From Trichopria drosophilae (taxonomy: Eukaryota > Arthropoda > Insecta > Hymenoptera > Diapriidae), in NCBI GenBank assembly GCA_030407085.1, contig CM059586.1, forward strand, positions 10,248,001-10,312,000: a stretch of 64,000 nt of DNA, in the 5' to 3' direction. Position numbers and translations under genes: made by a program. Each line of letters opens with the position of its first letter. The first letter of the stretch is position 1. The notes under the pieces were generated by a model that ran no database searches, was not told the origin of the DNA, and worked only from the letters and a program-made list of their open reading frames with translations. Below are positions 22,569 through 33,667 of the stretch, one piece after another.

Positions 22569-23816
22569 AATTACTTTTATATTTGCCAAGAAAGACTTTA
22601 ATAATAATAATAATATCTCTCAAAAAGTTACTAAAAAAATGATTTTATGAAATTTTAAAAATAATCTCTGGACATAATTGAAAATATGGATGTACTCTCC
22701 CTTAACTCATTTGTATTCATGACAAAATGTATTCTAAAAATAAAAAATAAAATTTGATGAGATTTTGGCTGTGATCCAAATAAAATTTATAGTAAATATA
22801 AGGTGAAGTAAAATAGTTGAGTTCTCGACTAACTAACGAAATGAATTAAGATAAATAGATGGATTTTTACTCAAATTTATAATTTCGTTGCATAAATAAA
22901 ATAAAGGCACGAAACTTATACATTTTATTATTATTGCAAACCCTTACATTCCTATTATAAAGTTTGTTCAGTAATATTGCATTATATATGCTTTTAAATA
23001 TGACAATCGAAAATACTTTTCGCTTTTCGTTTTTTATGTCGGCTTCTGTCACGTCATATAGAGACACGTCTTGCTTCCCTTCTGCCATATCTAATGCAGC
23101 AGTACCGAGGGTGAAATCACACGAGAATTTTCATTTCCTCGGCGAACCAGAATATGAAATATGTCTCTCGTACACCGATTTTTTTTGTTGGTATGAGACG
23201 TGCATCTGAACTTGCGGTTATTCAACAAGAATTGAAAAAAAATTTTACCAACAAATTTTAATATTTGACAGTTTAAAAATGCAATTATCTTACTTGCAGA
23301 TTAAGTGCACCTATTTTGTAATAGAATATTTGAATAATTTTTCTTTATAAAGAATAGATAATCAATATAAAACAGTTTTTATGGTTTAACTTAACTCAAT
23401 GATAAACAAATTCACTTAAATCAATAATCAATAAATTCTTAAATTGTTAACAATGTGGGTTTTGCTATAATCAAGGAAATTAATGTGGTATTCCTTTTTA
23501 GTATTTTTCAGTCATATTTTTTAGATGTTCCCTCTTTCATTTCTTTATTTTTGACACTTTTTCGTTTTTAGATGCTCGTAATCGTAACAATATTCATGAT
23601 AACAGTTGTTCTTGAGAACGATTTCTGATGATATAAACGCTCAACGTGACTATGTTTTATTTATCGGCTTCTGAAGAACATATATTATCTTTTTTGACAT
23701 TTTCTGATATTATAATGTTAAAAATAGTCTTAAATTTAATTAACATTGAATTTGCGAATATAAATTTAAACATAGTTACGATTTTTGCCACCACGTGCGG
23801 TCGCGCTCTAGATGCA
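22569..23816. other. AT-rich filler, small complex patch at 23,050-23,170
   Basis: The patch around TGCAGCAGTACCGAGGGTG is non-repetitive and might be a short conserved element. No gene can be supported. Confidence 0.35.
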
Positions 23817-23845
23817 TACAGTAGAGTCTCGGTATTCGTCGGTTC
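23817..23845 (+). mobile_element. Solo pogo-like terminus
   Basis: TACAGTAGAGTCTCGGTATT followed by CGTCGG matches the ends of the pogo-like MITE at 48,097-48,364. TA precedes it as in Tc1/mariner/pogo insertions. No partner end was found nearby. Confidence 0.5.
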
Positions 23846-23899
23846 TATCTCTGTGCATTTACATTACTTTTATTTTTATTTCAGGGTGGCCAAGTCTTT

Positions 23900-24180
23900 C
23901 CTAAGATTCGTCAATAATAATAATGAAAACTGGAAACGAAAGAAAAAGAGAAAATTACAGCAAAAATACTTAGAAACATATGTAATACTGGGAAAAGGAC
24001 AACAAACAAACAAAATTAAAGATTCAGAGAAGCATTACTCGAAAATAATAACAACAACAAAAGCTAAGAGAAAGGAAATGAAATCAACAAATTACAGTAG
24101 TCTATTGACAAAATAGAAAAAAAAACGGGGACAGAGAGGAGTGAAAACACAAAACAATAACAAAACATTTCAAGGAGACG
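23900..24180. repeat. A-rich (purine-skewed) block
   Basis: The plus strand is A-dominated with AAAGAAAAAGAGAAAA and ACAAACAAACAAAAT words. It is the opposite skew to the T-rich blocks. The 156-codon frame across it is a composition artefact: its first half is AT filler containing the pogo end. Confidence 0.5.
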
Positions 24181-24386
24181 TATAGAGTTGACATAAAAAC
24201 TAAAATTATTAAAATCATTACGAATAGATGTTATTTTCTAATCCTTCTGAGATGCAGGTGAGAATATGATCTATACAGAAAAAAGGAGGTTGAAGGATGC
24301 AAATTCTTTAAAATTTTACTTGTATATAATCCTCAGTACTGTGTATGTTTTAATTTTTTAATGTAATAGACCAAAATACATCATTA

Positions 24387-24600
24387 CTATTTTAAACCAC
24401 ATAATTTTATAAGCATGGATATTTTCCCAATGAAATTTTGATCCTCAACAAATTGTCGCACTTCCTTTGCTCGTTTGAGCCACTTGTTGAAACCTCCAAT
24501 TTCGGTCTTGATACTTAGTTGTACTACTGTGTGATAGAAATCCTGCAGCCTCTTAAGGCATCCATACAATTGAAGTGCTTTTGCTTTAGATTTGCACCTC
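24387..24600 (-). pseudogene. Coding-like remnant, unknown
   Basis: On the minus strand from about 24,600 a frame runs without stops for some 70 codons, ending at TAG/TAA near 24,387. Its middle part (LQDFYHTVVQLSIKTEIGG, FNKWLKRAKEV, RQFVEDQNFIGK) looks like real protein. A neighbouring minus frame at 24,586-24,777 ends just upstream in another phase, so a frameshifted relic is possible. I recognise no family. Chance cannot be excluded. Confidence 0.2.
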
Positions 24601-24839
24601 TAGCGTCAGGCGAGAGTTTGTACAATATATCGTAATAAGCGATTTGCTAAGTGCATTCAGCAAATGCAGCAAATGTATAAATACGTGAAATTCATGGAGA
24701 AATAATCCGATCATAGAAGCTTTATGGAAAAGCCATGAACTATGTAAACACTGTATAATGATATGGAACTCCAGCAATTTCTATCCGTATAATTAAATTC
24801 ATTAGCGCATCCTGAAAGTTTCGTTCTAATAGCTTATTA

Positions 24840-25340
24840 ATATTAATTGTTATTTTTACATATATTCCTTTTCTGTAATGTTATTTGTGTTTTGATAATG
24901 CTGACGTTTTGTTTACCTTTTTTTCACATTAAACCTTTTCTTCTGAGCCTCATTCCATGTATCTTAGGACTTTTGTCTATTTACTTATTTCCTACGATTC
25001 TTATTGTCCATTGTTTCTCAATTTATATTTGTTTGTCAGCGATATGTTATCATTTTCTGTTTGTTTTTCTATGTTTTCATTTGTTTTTGTGCTTCGTCAT
25101 TAACGTTTCTATGTTTCTGCTGCAATATTTCGTGTTTGACTTCTGTCTTTTAGTTCTCCTGTTTATTCTGTTTTTCTAGTGCTATTAGTTCTTGTTTTTG
25201 TTTTTGCGGATGTTGTGGTTTGTTTCAGTTGCCGTTGTTGTTATGGTTCTTATTACTGGTGTTGATGCTGTCGAGGTTCTTGCTGCCGTTATTGTTTTTG
25301 AGTTGCTGTTATTGTTTCTGTTATTATTTTACTGTTGTTG
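24840..25340. repeat. T-rich strand-skewed block 2, irregular part
   Basis: T and TG dominate, leading into the regular array that follows. The 110-codon hydrophobic frame at 24,847-25,179 is a by-product. Confidence 0.55.
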
Positions 25341-26640
25341 TTGTTGCCAATTACAATGCCGTTTTCTTTAATATAGTTTTATTTTTTATTCGTTAGAGAT
25401 TCTTTGTTTCTACTATAATATTTCGTTTTGACTTCTTTCCCTTCGTTTTCACGTTCATTCTGTACTTCTAGTGCTATTTGTTGTTTTTATTGTTGTTGGG
25501 GATGTTCTGATTTGTTACTGTTGTTGTGAGTGTCCTCGTCGTTCTAGTTGTGTAGGTGTTATGGCTTTTGCTGCTTATTGTTGTTATGGCTCTTGCTATT
25601 TTATTGTGGTTGTTGCCAATTACTTATGTCTTTTTTTTTAATTTATTGTTATTTTTCTTCATCAGAGATTCTTTGTGTCTTCTGTAATATTTCGATTTGA
25701 TTTCTTTCTCTTAGTTCTCACGTTCATTCTGTATTTCTAGGGCTATTTATTGTTTTTGTGGTTATTAGGGATGTTGTGATTTTTTGCTGTTGTGTTTGTT
25801 TTCTACGTTATTGTCGGTGTCCTCGTCGTTATTGTTGTGTAGTTGTTGCTGTTATCATGGCTTTTGCTGCTTATTGTTGCCAATTACTATGTCTTTTTCT
25901 TTAATTTATTTTTTTTTCATTAGAGATTCTTTGTTTCTACTGTAATATTTCGTTTTGACTTCTTTCTCTTAGTTTTCTCGTTCATTCTGTATTTCTAACG
26001 CTATTTTTTGTTTTTGTGGTTGTTTTCGACGTTGTTGTTGATGTCCTCGTGTTATGGTTGCGTACCTGCGTAGTTGTTGTCATGGTTTTTGTTCCTGTTA
26101 TTGTTTATGAGTTACTGTTTGTTGTTTCTGTTATTATGTTAATGTTGTTGTTGACAATTACAATGCCGTTTTCTTTAATTTGGTTTATTTTATCTTTATT
26201 AGAGATTCTATGTTTCTACTGTAGTATTTCGTTTATGACTTCTTTCTCTTAGTTCTCATGTTCATTCTGTTTTTCTAGCGCTATTTGTTGTTGTTTCTTG
26301 CGGTTGTTGGAGACGTTGTGATTTGTTACTGTTGTAGTTGTTGTCGACGTTGTTGTCGGTGTCCTCGTTGATCTGATTGTGTAGTTGTTGTTGTTGTCAT
26401 GGCTTTTGCTGCTTATTGTTGTTATGGCTGTTGATATTTTATTGTTGTTGCCAATTACTATGTCTATTTCTTTAATTTATTTTTATTTTTCTTCACTAGA
26501 AATTCTTTGTTTCTACTGTAATATTTCGTTTTGACTTTTTTCTTTTAGTTCTCATGTTCATTCTATTTTTCTAGCGCTATTTATTGTTATTTGTTGTGGT
26601 GGTTGGAAATGTTGTGATTTGTTGTAGTGGCATTGACATT
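25080..26640. repeat. T/G-rich tandem array, ~270 bp units
   Basis: GTTGCCAATTAC (or GTTGACAATTAC) recurs at 25,343, 25,612, 25,876, 26,150 and 26,447. Each is followed by TTTCTTTAATTT, AGAGATTCTTTGTTTCTACT, AATATTTCGTTTTGACTTC, TTCTCACGTTCATTCTG, TTTCTAGCGCTATTT and a GTTGTTGTT tract. Spacing is 264-297 bases. A partial unit precedes 25,343. There is no gene; this is a small satellite with strong strand asymmetry. Confidence 0.85.
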
Positions 26641-26768
26641 AAAAATTTAAAGATTTAAGAAAACATAAAAAATATTCGTCAAGCTTCAATGATGAGTCAT
26701 TAGAGTATATTAGTATCCATTAAACGAGGATATTTGAAATGATAATGGCGTTTCAAGCACATCTATAA

Positions 26769-26951
26769 ACAGGTCGGAAACTGACAGAAGCAACACGTGC
26801 AGGTGATGAAAAGTGGAGTAAAGGCATGGGTGCGAAAAGAGCGACGCACCGTATACATAAAGTAGACGTAGATCCCGCAAAAACGGAAGCTGAAGAAAGG
26901 CTTCGTGGCTATACGCGTAGACTGAGAAAGGTAGAGGGAGCTGTGAAATGA
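26769..26951 (+). other. Short coding-like open frame
   Basis: After an acceptor-like CTATAAACAG, one plus frame stays open for about 60 codons to TGA at 26,949. The predicted peptide is strongly charged and hydrophilic (EEERLRGYTRRLRK-like at its C terminus) and the base composition is unlike its surroundings. It has no early ATG; the first is internal. It may be an exon or a fragment of a transposon protein. No family is recognised. Confidence 0.2.
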
Positions 26952-27640
26952 ATTTATCGTCCTGAAGGTAAATAACTGCCGGAGGGTTGAAGAAGCACCG
27001 AATGGGGAAACAGATATTCCTATATGACTACCAGAAAATTTACATACCTAACCTACATGAGTTTCAATCATTTTTTATTACGTCAAGGAATGACGTACAT
27101 TCATCTTTAATTTACATCTTTTACACAAAATATTAATAATGACAAATTTTACCCCTGCACAAGTATTCTCTCCCTAGATAGGCGGTTTATCATAAAGGTG
27201 TATCAAGAGCTCAAACCAAAAAATTTTTTTGTTTGCTTTTTAGGTTATGTCGAACATTATTATTGAATGTAAATCACGTCAATAAAAGCTTTTGCTGCAA
27301 ACTGGGATCGAATTAACATTCGATTCGTAAAACTATGGAAAATAGTGAAATTTCTTGAATTATCGCTAGGTGGCGTCTCAACACAAAATTAAAGTCGCTC
27401 AGCATTTAATTGAAGTAACGTCAATACTTAAACGAAACTTGGCGCCACGTTACTTTCGGGTTCGAACGCCACACAGTGTCCAAAAGAAGAAATATATAGT
27501 TAATGTAGTCTTTTTATCTTATTTCTTTTCCAAAATTCGGAATTAACTTCACAAAAGTGCAATTATTTTTTGCATGCATTAACATCAACTTCACACGTTT
27601 ATCACCCATTACCCGATTTTTCAAAAGTTAACTAACTTGA
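26952..27640. other. Mixed AT-rich sequence with a CTCF-like core
   Basis: CGCTAGGTGGCGTC at 27,364-27,377 is the best CTCF-like match in the window. Nothing else is recognised. Confidence 0.35.
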
Positions 27641-27960
27641 TTAATTTTACCTGCTCCTGATAATGCAGGATCGAATGCAAACTTCCCAGCGGGTGTGGAT
27701 TATCCAGTATTAAATTCCGTTCATCACTGCACGTCACAGGCTGGGAAATTTATACGGAAAAATTAGGGATGAGCACGGTGAATTTATGAAATCGCAATGC
27801 GAAATTGCAATTTCGAGTCTTGCGGAAGTGCACGGTAGGATGATGGTTTGGCCGATTCGTCTGCGACTCCAATTATACGGAGCGAGTTACTTAATTCCAC
27901 GAGTCCTTTTCGAAATCTTGATTCATCGACTTTTTAATTGATTCCGCGACTTTTCACAAA
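27640..27960. other. Higher-complexity island, candidate conserved noncoding element
   Basis: This is non-repetitive and moderately GC-rich with no long frame. It contains the symmetric homeodomain-like core GGATTATCC at about 27,698. The regulatory reading is inference only. Confidence 0.25.
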
Positions 27961-28252
27961 TGCAGGTAAAAGTGCACAAAATGGTCACAAATTTGTAAAT
28001 TTGGTCCTTAAATAAAATCAGAGAATTTTAAATAAGGAGAACGACAAAAACATAAAAATCAGAAATAAAAAACAAGCTTCATAAAAACCGAGATGAATAT
28101 AGCAATCAGAATTTTTTGGAAATGTTGCCGGCCATATTATGCCTCCATTTGGAATTTTGAAAATAAAAAATGTTGCATCAGTTACCTTGAAACTTCAAAA
28201 CGTATGTGAATAAGTTTTTTCAAAAATTCGATTGAGAAAAATAGAACGTTTT

Positions 28253-28372
28253 TCGCCCGAACGGGTGTAAAATTCGAATTTATACCTCAAATTTTAAATT
28301 GAGATAGGTGGAGAATTCTTATATTATATCTTTTCGAGGTCGCAAAATTGAATTTTACGCCCGGGAGGGCGA
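28253..28372. mobile_element. 120 bp inverted-repeat element
   Basis: TCGCCCGAACGGGTGTAAAA and TTCGAATTTATACCTC at the left are mirrored by GAGGTCGCAAAATTGAATTT and TACGCCCGGGAGGGCGA at the right. Arms are about 36 bp. A repeat B remnant (GGCCATATTATGCC) lies just upstream at 28,129. Confidence 0.55.
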
Positions 28373-29690
28373 CAAAATCATAACAAACAATGTTTTATTT
28401 TCATCGCATTTTGTAAATTTAAAAACTGCCGTGTTGGCTTCAGAAACAATTTAAATCCAAATTTTATTTACGTAAAAGAGCAGTCAGAAAAAACAGACTA
28501 GGTCACTAAGTCGATAATGATTAATTTCTGTGTCGAGAATTACATCAACCCAAAAGTGAATTAAGTGACAAATATAAAAAATAATTACAATAATATTTCT
28601 AACAAAAATTAGCGAAATCATTAACAGAATGATAAACTATTAATATACCAACCTAAACGTGCAACAATGTAAATTTAAACATGGATCAATGATGTTCATT
28701 TTTTATGAGTTTTTACCATTTTTATGAAACGTAAATGTTCGTAAAGTGTGTCATATTTTATTAACTGCCAACGTTTTCAGGTTTCTTCGACATTTTTTCG
28801 ATATTTATATCTCGTATGTCGGACAGGCAGGTCAAATATTTCAGAAAGCATCGAGTGCTTCTACTTCACATTTTTGCTTCATGATTAAATTAGAAATGAC
28901 ATATGGAGTAGATACATATTCAAATATCATACAATTGTCTATATTTTCAGTTACCCTACTTAAGAATATCTACAATTGCGTAGGTGAAACAAAAATTCAT
29001 TAAGTATGTCACGTGAGCAATTACACAGAAAAATAATGATAACAAAATTTTATTTTATGTTTTAGAAAGAAACTAGTTTTAATAATTGTGTCTTTAATTA
29101 CGTATGATTCATTAGAGGCCATTATTTACATTCAGGTACAAAAAGATGTTGAAATATTTAATTTAGATTTCGCCATCACATTTACAGATTTCTAAAAATT
29201 CATAGAAATGTATGTAAACATAAAATATAATATCACAGTACATTACATTCAATTTCTCTAATTGCGAGAAACGGAATCGCCACTAGTGGTAGGAGAAGTA
29301 ACTACAGTTCACGGCGTTTGAAATATTAAATTATTAAGGCACTGTTTTTACTGCTAATAAATACGATATGTTTACAAAATTGATGAATTACGTAATCACA
29401 CTCAGCATTATTGCCGATTTATAATTAAAAAAGGTATCGAAATATGGCCTTGCTAATGGAAATCGTAAAAACTATTGGATTTAAAAATACTCTAAAATAT
29501 TGAAAACTTTAATATGTTGAGTAAACAATAATATAAAAATCGAAATAAAAAAATAACGTGCTCGAGTAAAATGATCATAAAGAGAATAATAACCCACGGG
29601 CAAGATATGAACGCGGGAACGATGGTACGAATGAATATTAAAAAAATAACATCAAGGGCCATTTTTAGGACAATAAATGAAGTCCCTCTA
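28373..29690. other. AT-rich filler, nothing recognised
   Basis: A palindromic CGCCACTAGTGG at about 29,278 is a weak CTCF-like site. The open frame at 28,746-29,003 has no recognisable feature. Confidence 0.4.
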
Positions 29691-30200
29691 TGCATTTTCA
29701 TTAATCGAGAAAAATAATGGAAACTGCAGCCACGAAACCGCGAATTAGAACAAATACGAGGACATTTTCAATTAAAATTTGCGTACTGCCCATTCAGCCG
29801 TTGAAAATCGATTTCGTTACCCTTTTTTTACCCAGCGGATGATTGCGTTATTATCGGCGGTGTTTCACGATCCCGACTTTTTCTCTGGTTTTTTTTCTTG
29901 ATTTTTTTTTCACACAGTCGTGAAAACATGCATACATTAGCACTCGTAGACGGGACATTGTCCGGCCTAATGAAAATTCGATAAAAGGGTGCTGTCGAGC
30001 TGGGCGCAAATTGGCCATTACTCGACAATGGAATCACCGAATCGACTGTATGCGATTGGGCTATCGAACCGTCGTTTGTGACCCTCGATTATCGACGGGT
30101 CAATGTCGAGAAATTTTCGCATTGTTGCATAAAAGAAAAAAAATGAATTCCACCATTTATACTGGAGTGTGTTCCAGTAGATTAGTTTCAGTCTAATATT
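29690..30200. other. Higher-complexity island, candidate conserved noncoding element
   Basis: About 500 bases of non-repetitive, less AT-rich sequence with short overlapping frames on both strands, none protein-like for long. ACAATGG and TTATCGATAA-type words are compatible with transcription-factor sites. This is inference only. Confidence 0.25.
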
Positions 30201-30299
30201 TTCGTGGTACAAACTTTCTGGAATGAAAATCACTCTTTGAAGAAAGAAAAACCAGCCAATATTCACTAACGGAGTGAAATCTCAGTCTTGATGCAGTGA

Positions 30300-30610
30300 A
30301 ATGTCTCTTTAACCCACTAAGGACCAAACTTACAACAATTTAACATGAAGTTTGGCAGTACTTTTTAGTATTAAAACGCAATAAAAACAATTTTGTGATA
30401 GATATTTTTATATGCCCGCCATTTTGAGTTTTTGAAAATTAACTTCAAATTGGGGGTCAACGACCACAAAAAAACAGGAAACGAAGTTTGAAGTGTATAT
30501 ATTCGAGTCCGTAGACAGAGGGCAGTCGTCTATGATTTTGAAAAAATCGAGTTTAGCAGCCATTTTTGAGCCGCCATTTTGAAATTTAATTTTCTGGACT
30601 AGTTCTGTAT
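30300..30610. repeat. Repeat B remnants behind a piggyBac-like terminus
   Basis: TTTAACCCACTAAGGACCAA at 30,309 looks like a piggyBac-type end (TTAACCC..AGGACC). Within the next 300 bases GCCCGCCATTTTGAGTTTT and GAGCCGCCATTTTGAAATTT are repeat B cores. Confidence 0.45.
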
Positions 30611-33545
30611 CCTAGCGCAAACATTCTTGGCGGGATATTTATAAATTTTTAAGGTATTCTAATGCTGGAAATAATAAAAAAATAACGATATTTGAAAAAA
30701 AAAATTCAAAAAGCGTGATTTATTTGAAATGCTTAAATAAATAAAAGCTTTAATTTTTTGCATATAAAAAATGTTTTAAAAGATGTTGTTAATGGCTCAA
30801 ACCCAGTGCTTTCGAATGGTGTATCAAAAAATACGGCATGTTCAAAAATAAAAGAATTGCACTGGTTAATCATTAAAAATCACGGTTTTTCAAGGTTTCT
30901 TTGTCACTTATCGTTATTTTTTATTGCCACATTACAATATCTTATACAGGTATAAATAAAGCGTCAAAAATGTCTGGGATTCTATATTATGAACCATACT
31001 TTCAAAAAAATTCATTTCATCGTCTTTAAAATGACGTCTAAAATGAAAATTTGTTTAATACATTTCAGAATGTTCGGACACTAATAATGAAAAGTGCTTA
31101 AAATTGAATGAGCAATATACGGGAGTTATTTCAGATTTTTTTGTAGGAAAATTGTTATCGTTTACGATTTCTTGTCTCGAAATATATAAACTTTTGGAAA
31201 AAATTGTAAAAAATGCTTAGAACATATTGTTACAGAATATACTAGAAGTTTTATACTATTTTTCAGAATTATTCGTAAACTTTGTTAATTTAAACAAAAA
31301 TGTTAACGAAAAGAATCTAACGAAATTCCAGTATATGTGAATTTTACGAACTTTTCATTGTTAGCGCGGTTTGAAAAGGGCTCATATTTTTTAAATTACA
31401 GCGTCATTTTGAGGACGTTACAATGAATTTTAACATTGTAACATCCATATTTTTAAACTATTTCTTCTATAATTTCAATAAAATCTGTGTCCTAATAGTT
31501 AGACAAAAATTGATAAAACCAACAATTTCCAAATTTAATGACGTTTTTTCTTTCAAGTTTGGCACCATACTGGAATTTCTGTTAGCTGAAATTTAATGTT
31601 GACCTCGTAATATTGAAGAGCGACGTTGAAACCATTAGAATATGAAGTTATATCTAAATTGTCTGAAGCTTTTGTTAGTGAAATAATTGTTTAAATGAAA
31701 TTGAATTTTTCTATTTTGAAATATCTATTGCAATTACTTTTATCGATCGAGACATATTGAAGAGATTTCCATATAGAAAGAAACTATTTACAAGCATTGA
31801 TGTGGGATTTGTAATTATATTAATAACCTTTTTAACACTCCGGGGCTAGAACTCGATTTTGCGCCCTGCAGTGAAAACTTGGAGCGCAAATTATCGATCC
31901 CTCGCCCGTCCTATTAAAAAAAAATTGCACAGTAATAATACATAAAAATAATATACTATTATGTACATTCATATTAATTATTTACAAGCTTTTATATCTA
32001 ATGGTTATTCAAAAATTGTTTAAATAAAACAAATTCCAATAAATAGATGGAACTGTGCTTAAAACAAGTACAACAATTATTGTAAAAGGACAATATAACT
32101 AATTTATCGTCTCCAATTCGCTTCATTTTCAGACTACCTATTTTGGTATTTTATTTTAATATAAAAATATGAATTCTTTATATAGCGCGCGACACTTTTG
32201 TATTACTTTGATAAAATGTCGATATAAAAACTTGGCAATTAACTAAGTGATTCATTCTTGAAGTCAAGCTACTCAGCAAATTAATAATTATCTTACTATT
32301 TCACAATTGAGAGGAATATTTAGGACAGTAATTAATTAATTTATTATTAAGGGTCATTTTTTATAAATATACTTCAAGTCCTATCGAATTCCCTGAAAAA
32401 TATCACAGTATAAATCATATATTGTATTGTATTTTGTATTTGTATTTATTACTCTCATATGGGGATACATAAATGATATATAAAACAGATTTTTGCTTGA
32501 AATTATTTGGCAACTGTTTACTTTATATAAATACAAAAATAAGTAAATGTTATACAGGACCATAAGCCGAATCTATTTCAAATGCAGGCAGACAGATGGC
32601 AGGTCGATTTAACTTCATGATATAATATATTATTTTGCTTGAAAAATAAAGAGTTACGTGTGTTTTTAAATATTCGTAAATAATTTTTTGAGATTTTTTA
32701 CAAATTACTTAAGATTTTATCAACGAAACATGATTTTTGTTGCATTTTTCACACTTTCAAAACTACGTTCTGAAAGATGAAAAATTTCGGTAACCAACAA
32801 CTGTAATTCAATTTGAAAAAAAATTGTTTTTTTCCAAAAATCCCTCTTTTTCCGTTTGGTATGTTTCTATTTCAGAAAATAACAACAAACTGTTTTCAAT
32901 TTATTTAAAAATCTCATAGAATCTGCGGTTTTTATGATTTGTAGTTATTGTCGAAATAAAAAAACCGTTGATTTATCGAGATTTTTAAAAGAATTAAAAA
33001 CGGTTTTTTCTGTACAGAAACTGAAAAATACTGAATTATTTGATTGCACGTATGATTATTTATAAATCCTGAAAATTTGGAGAAAAAATGAAACGTTTTT
33101 AAGAGGAACATCTTGTTTTTTTCTTTTAAACTGAATTATTGTTATTGGCTATCGACATTTTTCATTTTTTGACATATTTTCTAAAATATGAAAGACATTT
33201 TTAGTAGCAAAAATAATTTTAATATTAATATCCAATTTTTTAATAGTTATTATTTTGAATTTGATATGTAGTTACTATTAACGATAGTATTACTATTAAC
33301 AGAAGTATTTTATGTCTGATTTTACCAAATGAAATTATCAATCGTTCTCTACAGTTCAAATAGTAAAATGTCAATAGTATCCAACAGTTGTACTAATTGT
33401 AAGTATACTTCAGTGAAGTATTAATAGTTCAGGAAAAACTTAAATAAATCCAGGATCAATCAATAATCATAAACGTAAACAGAGTGCAACAACATTTAGC
33501 AGAATAGAATTACGTCATGAATAAGATAGCAGTTTAGTTCGGCTA
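30611..33545. other. AT-rich filler, nothing recognised
   Basis: Almost 3 kb of AT-rich sequence with A/T runs. There is a small GC patch at 31,840-31,915 with no frame. No feature can be supported. Confidence 0.45.
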
Positions 33546-33547
33546 CC

Positions 33548-33667
33548 AATCACAATAGAATATTACCACCTACAATTACTTTACCTTAGTTACTATGCGG
33601 CAAAGTAATCAAAGCCGCATGTGTACTACCTTAATTCTGCATTGTAGGTAAACGCAATATTCCGTTG
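33548..33667. repeat. Imperfect 120 bp hairpin
   Basis: ATGCGGC and GCCGCAT (33,594-33,619) form a tight inner stem. Outside it ACCTACAAT pairs with ATTGTAGGT, and GAATATT with AATATTC. A decayed MITE or a transcribed hairpin RNA would both fit. Confidence 0.4.

Noticed and set aside
23646..24116. 156-codon plus frame
   Set aside because: First half is AT filler containing a pogo-like transposon end, second half is an A-rich skewed block; no protein-like continuity.
24847..26252. Hydrophobic frames of 78-110 codons
   Set aside because: They lie in the T/G-rich tandem array and its lead-in; the sequence repeats without keeping frame.
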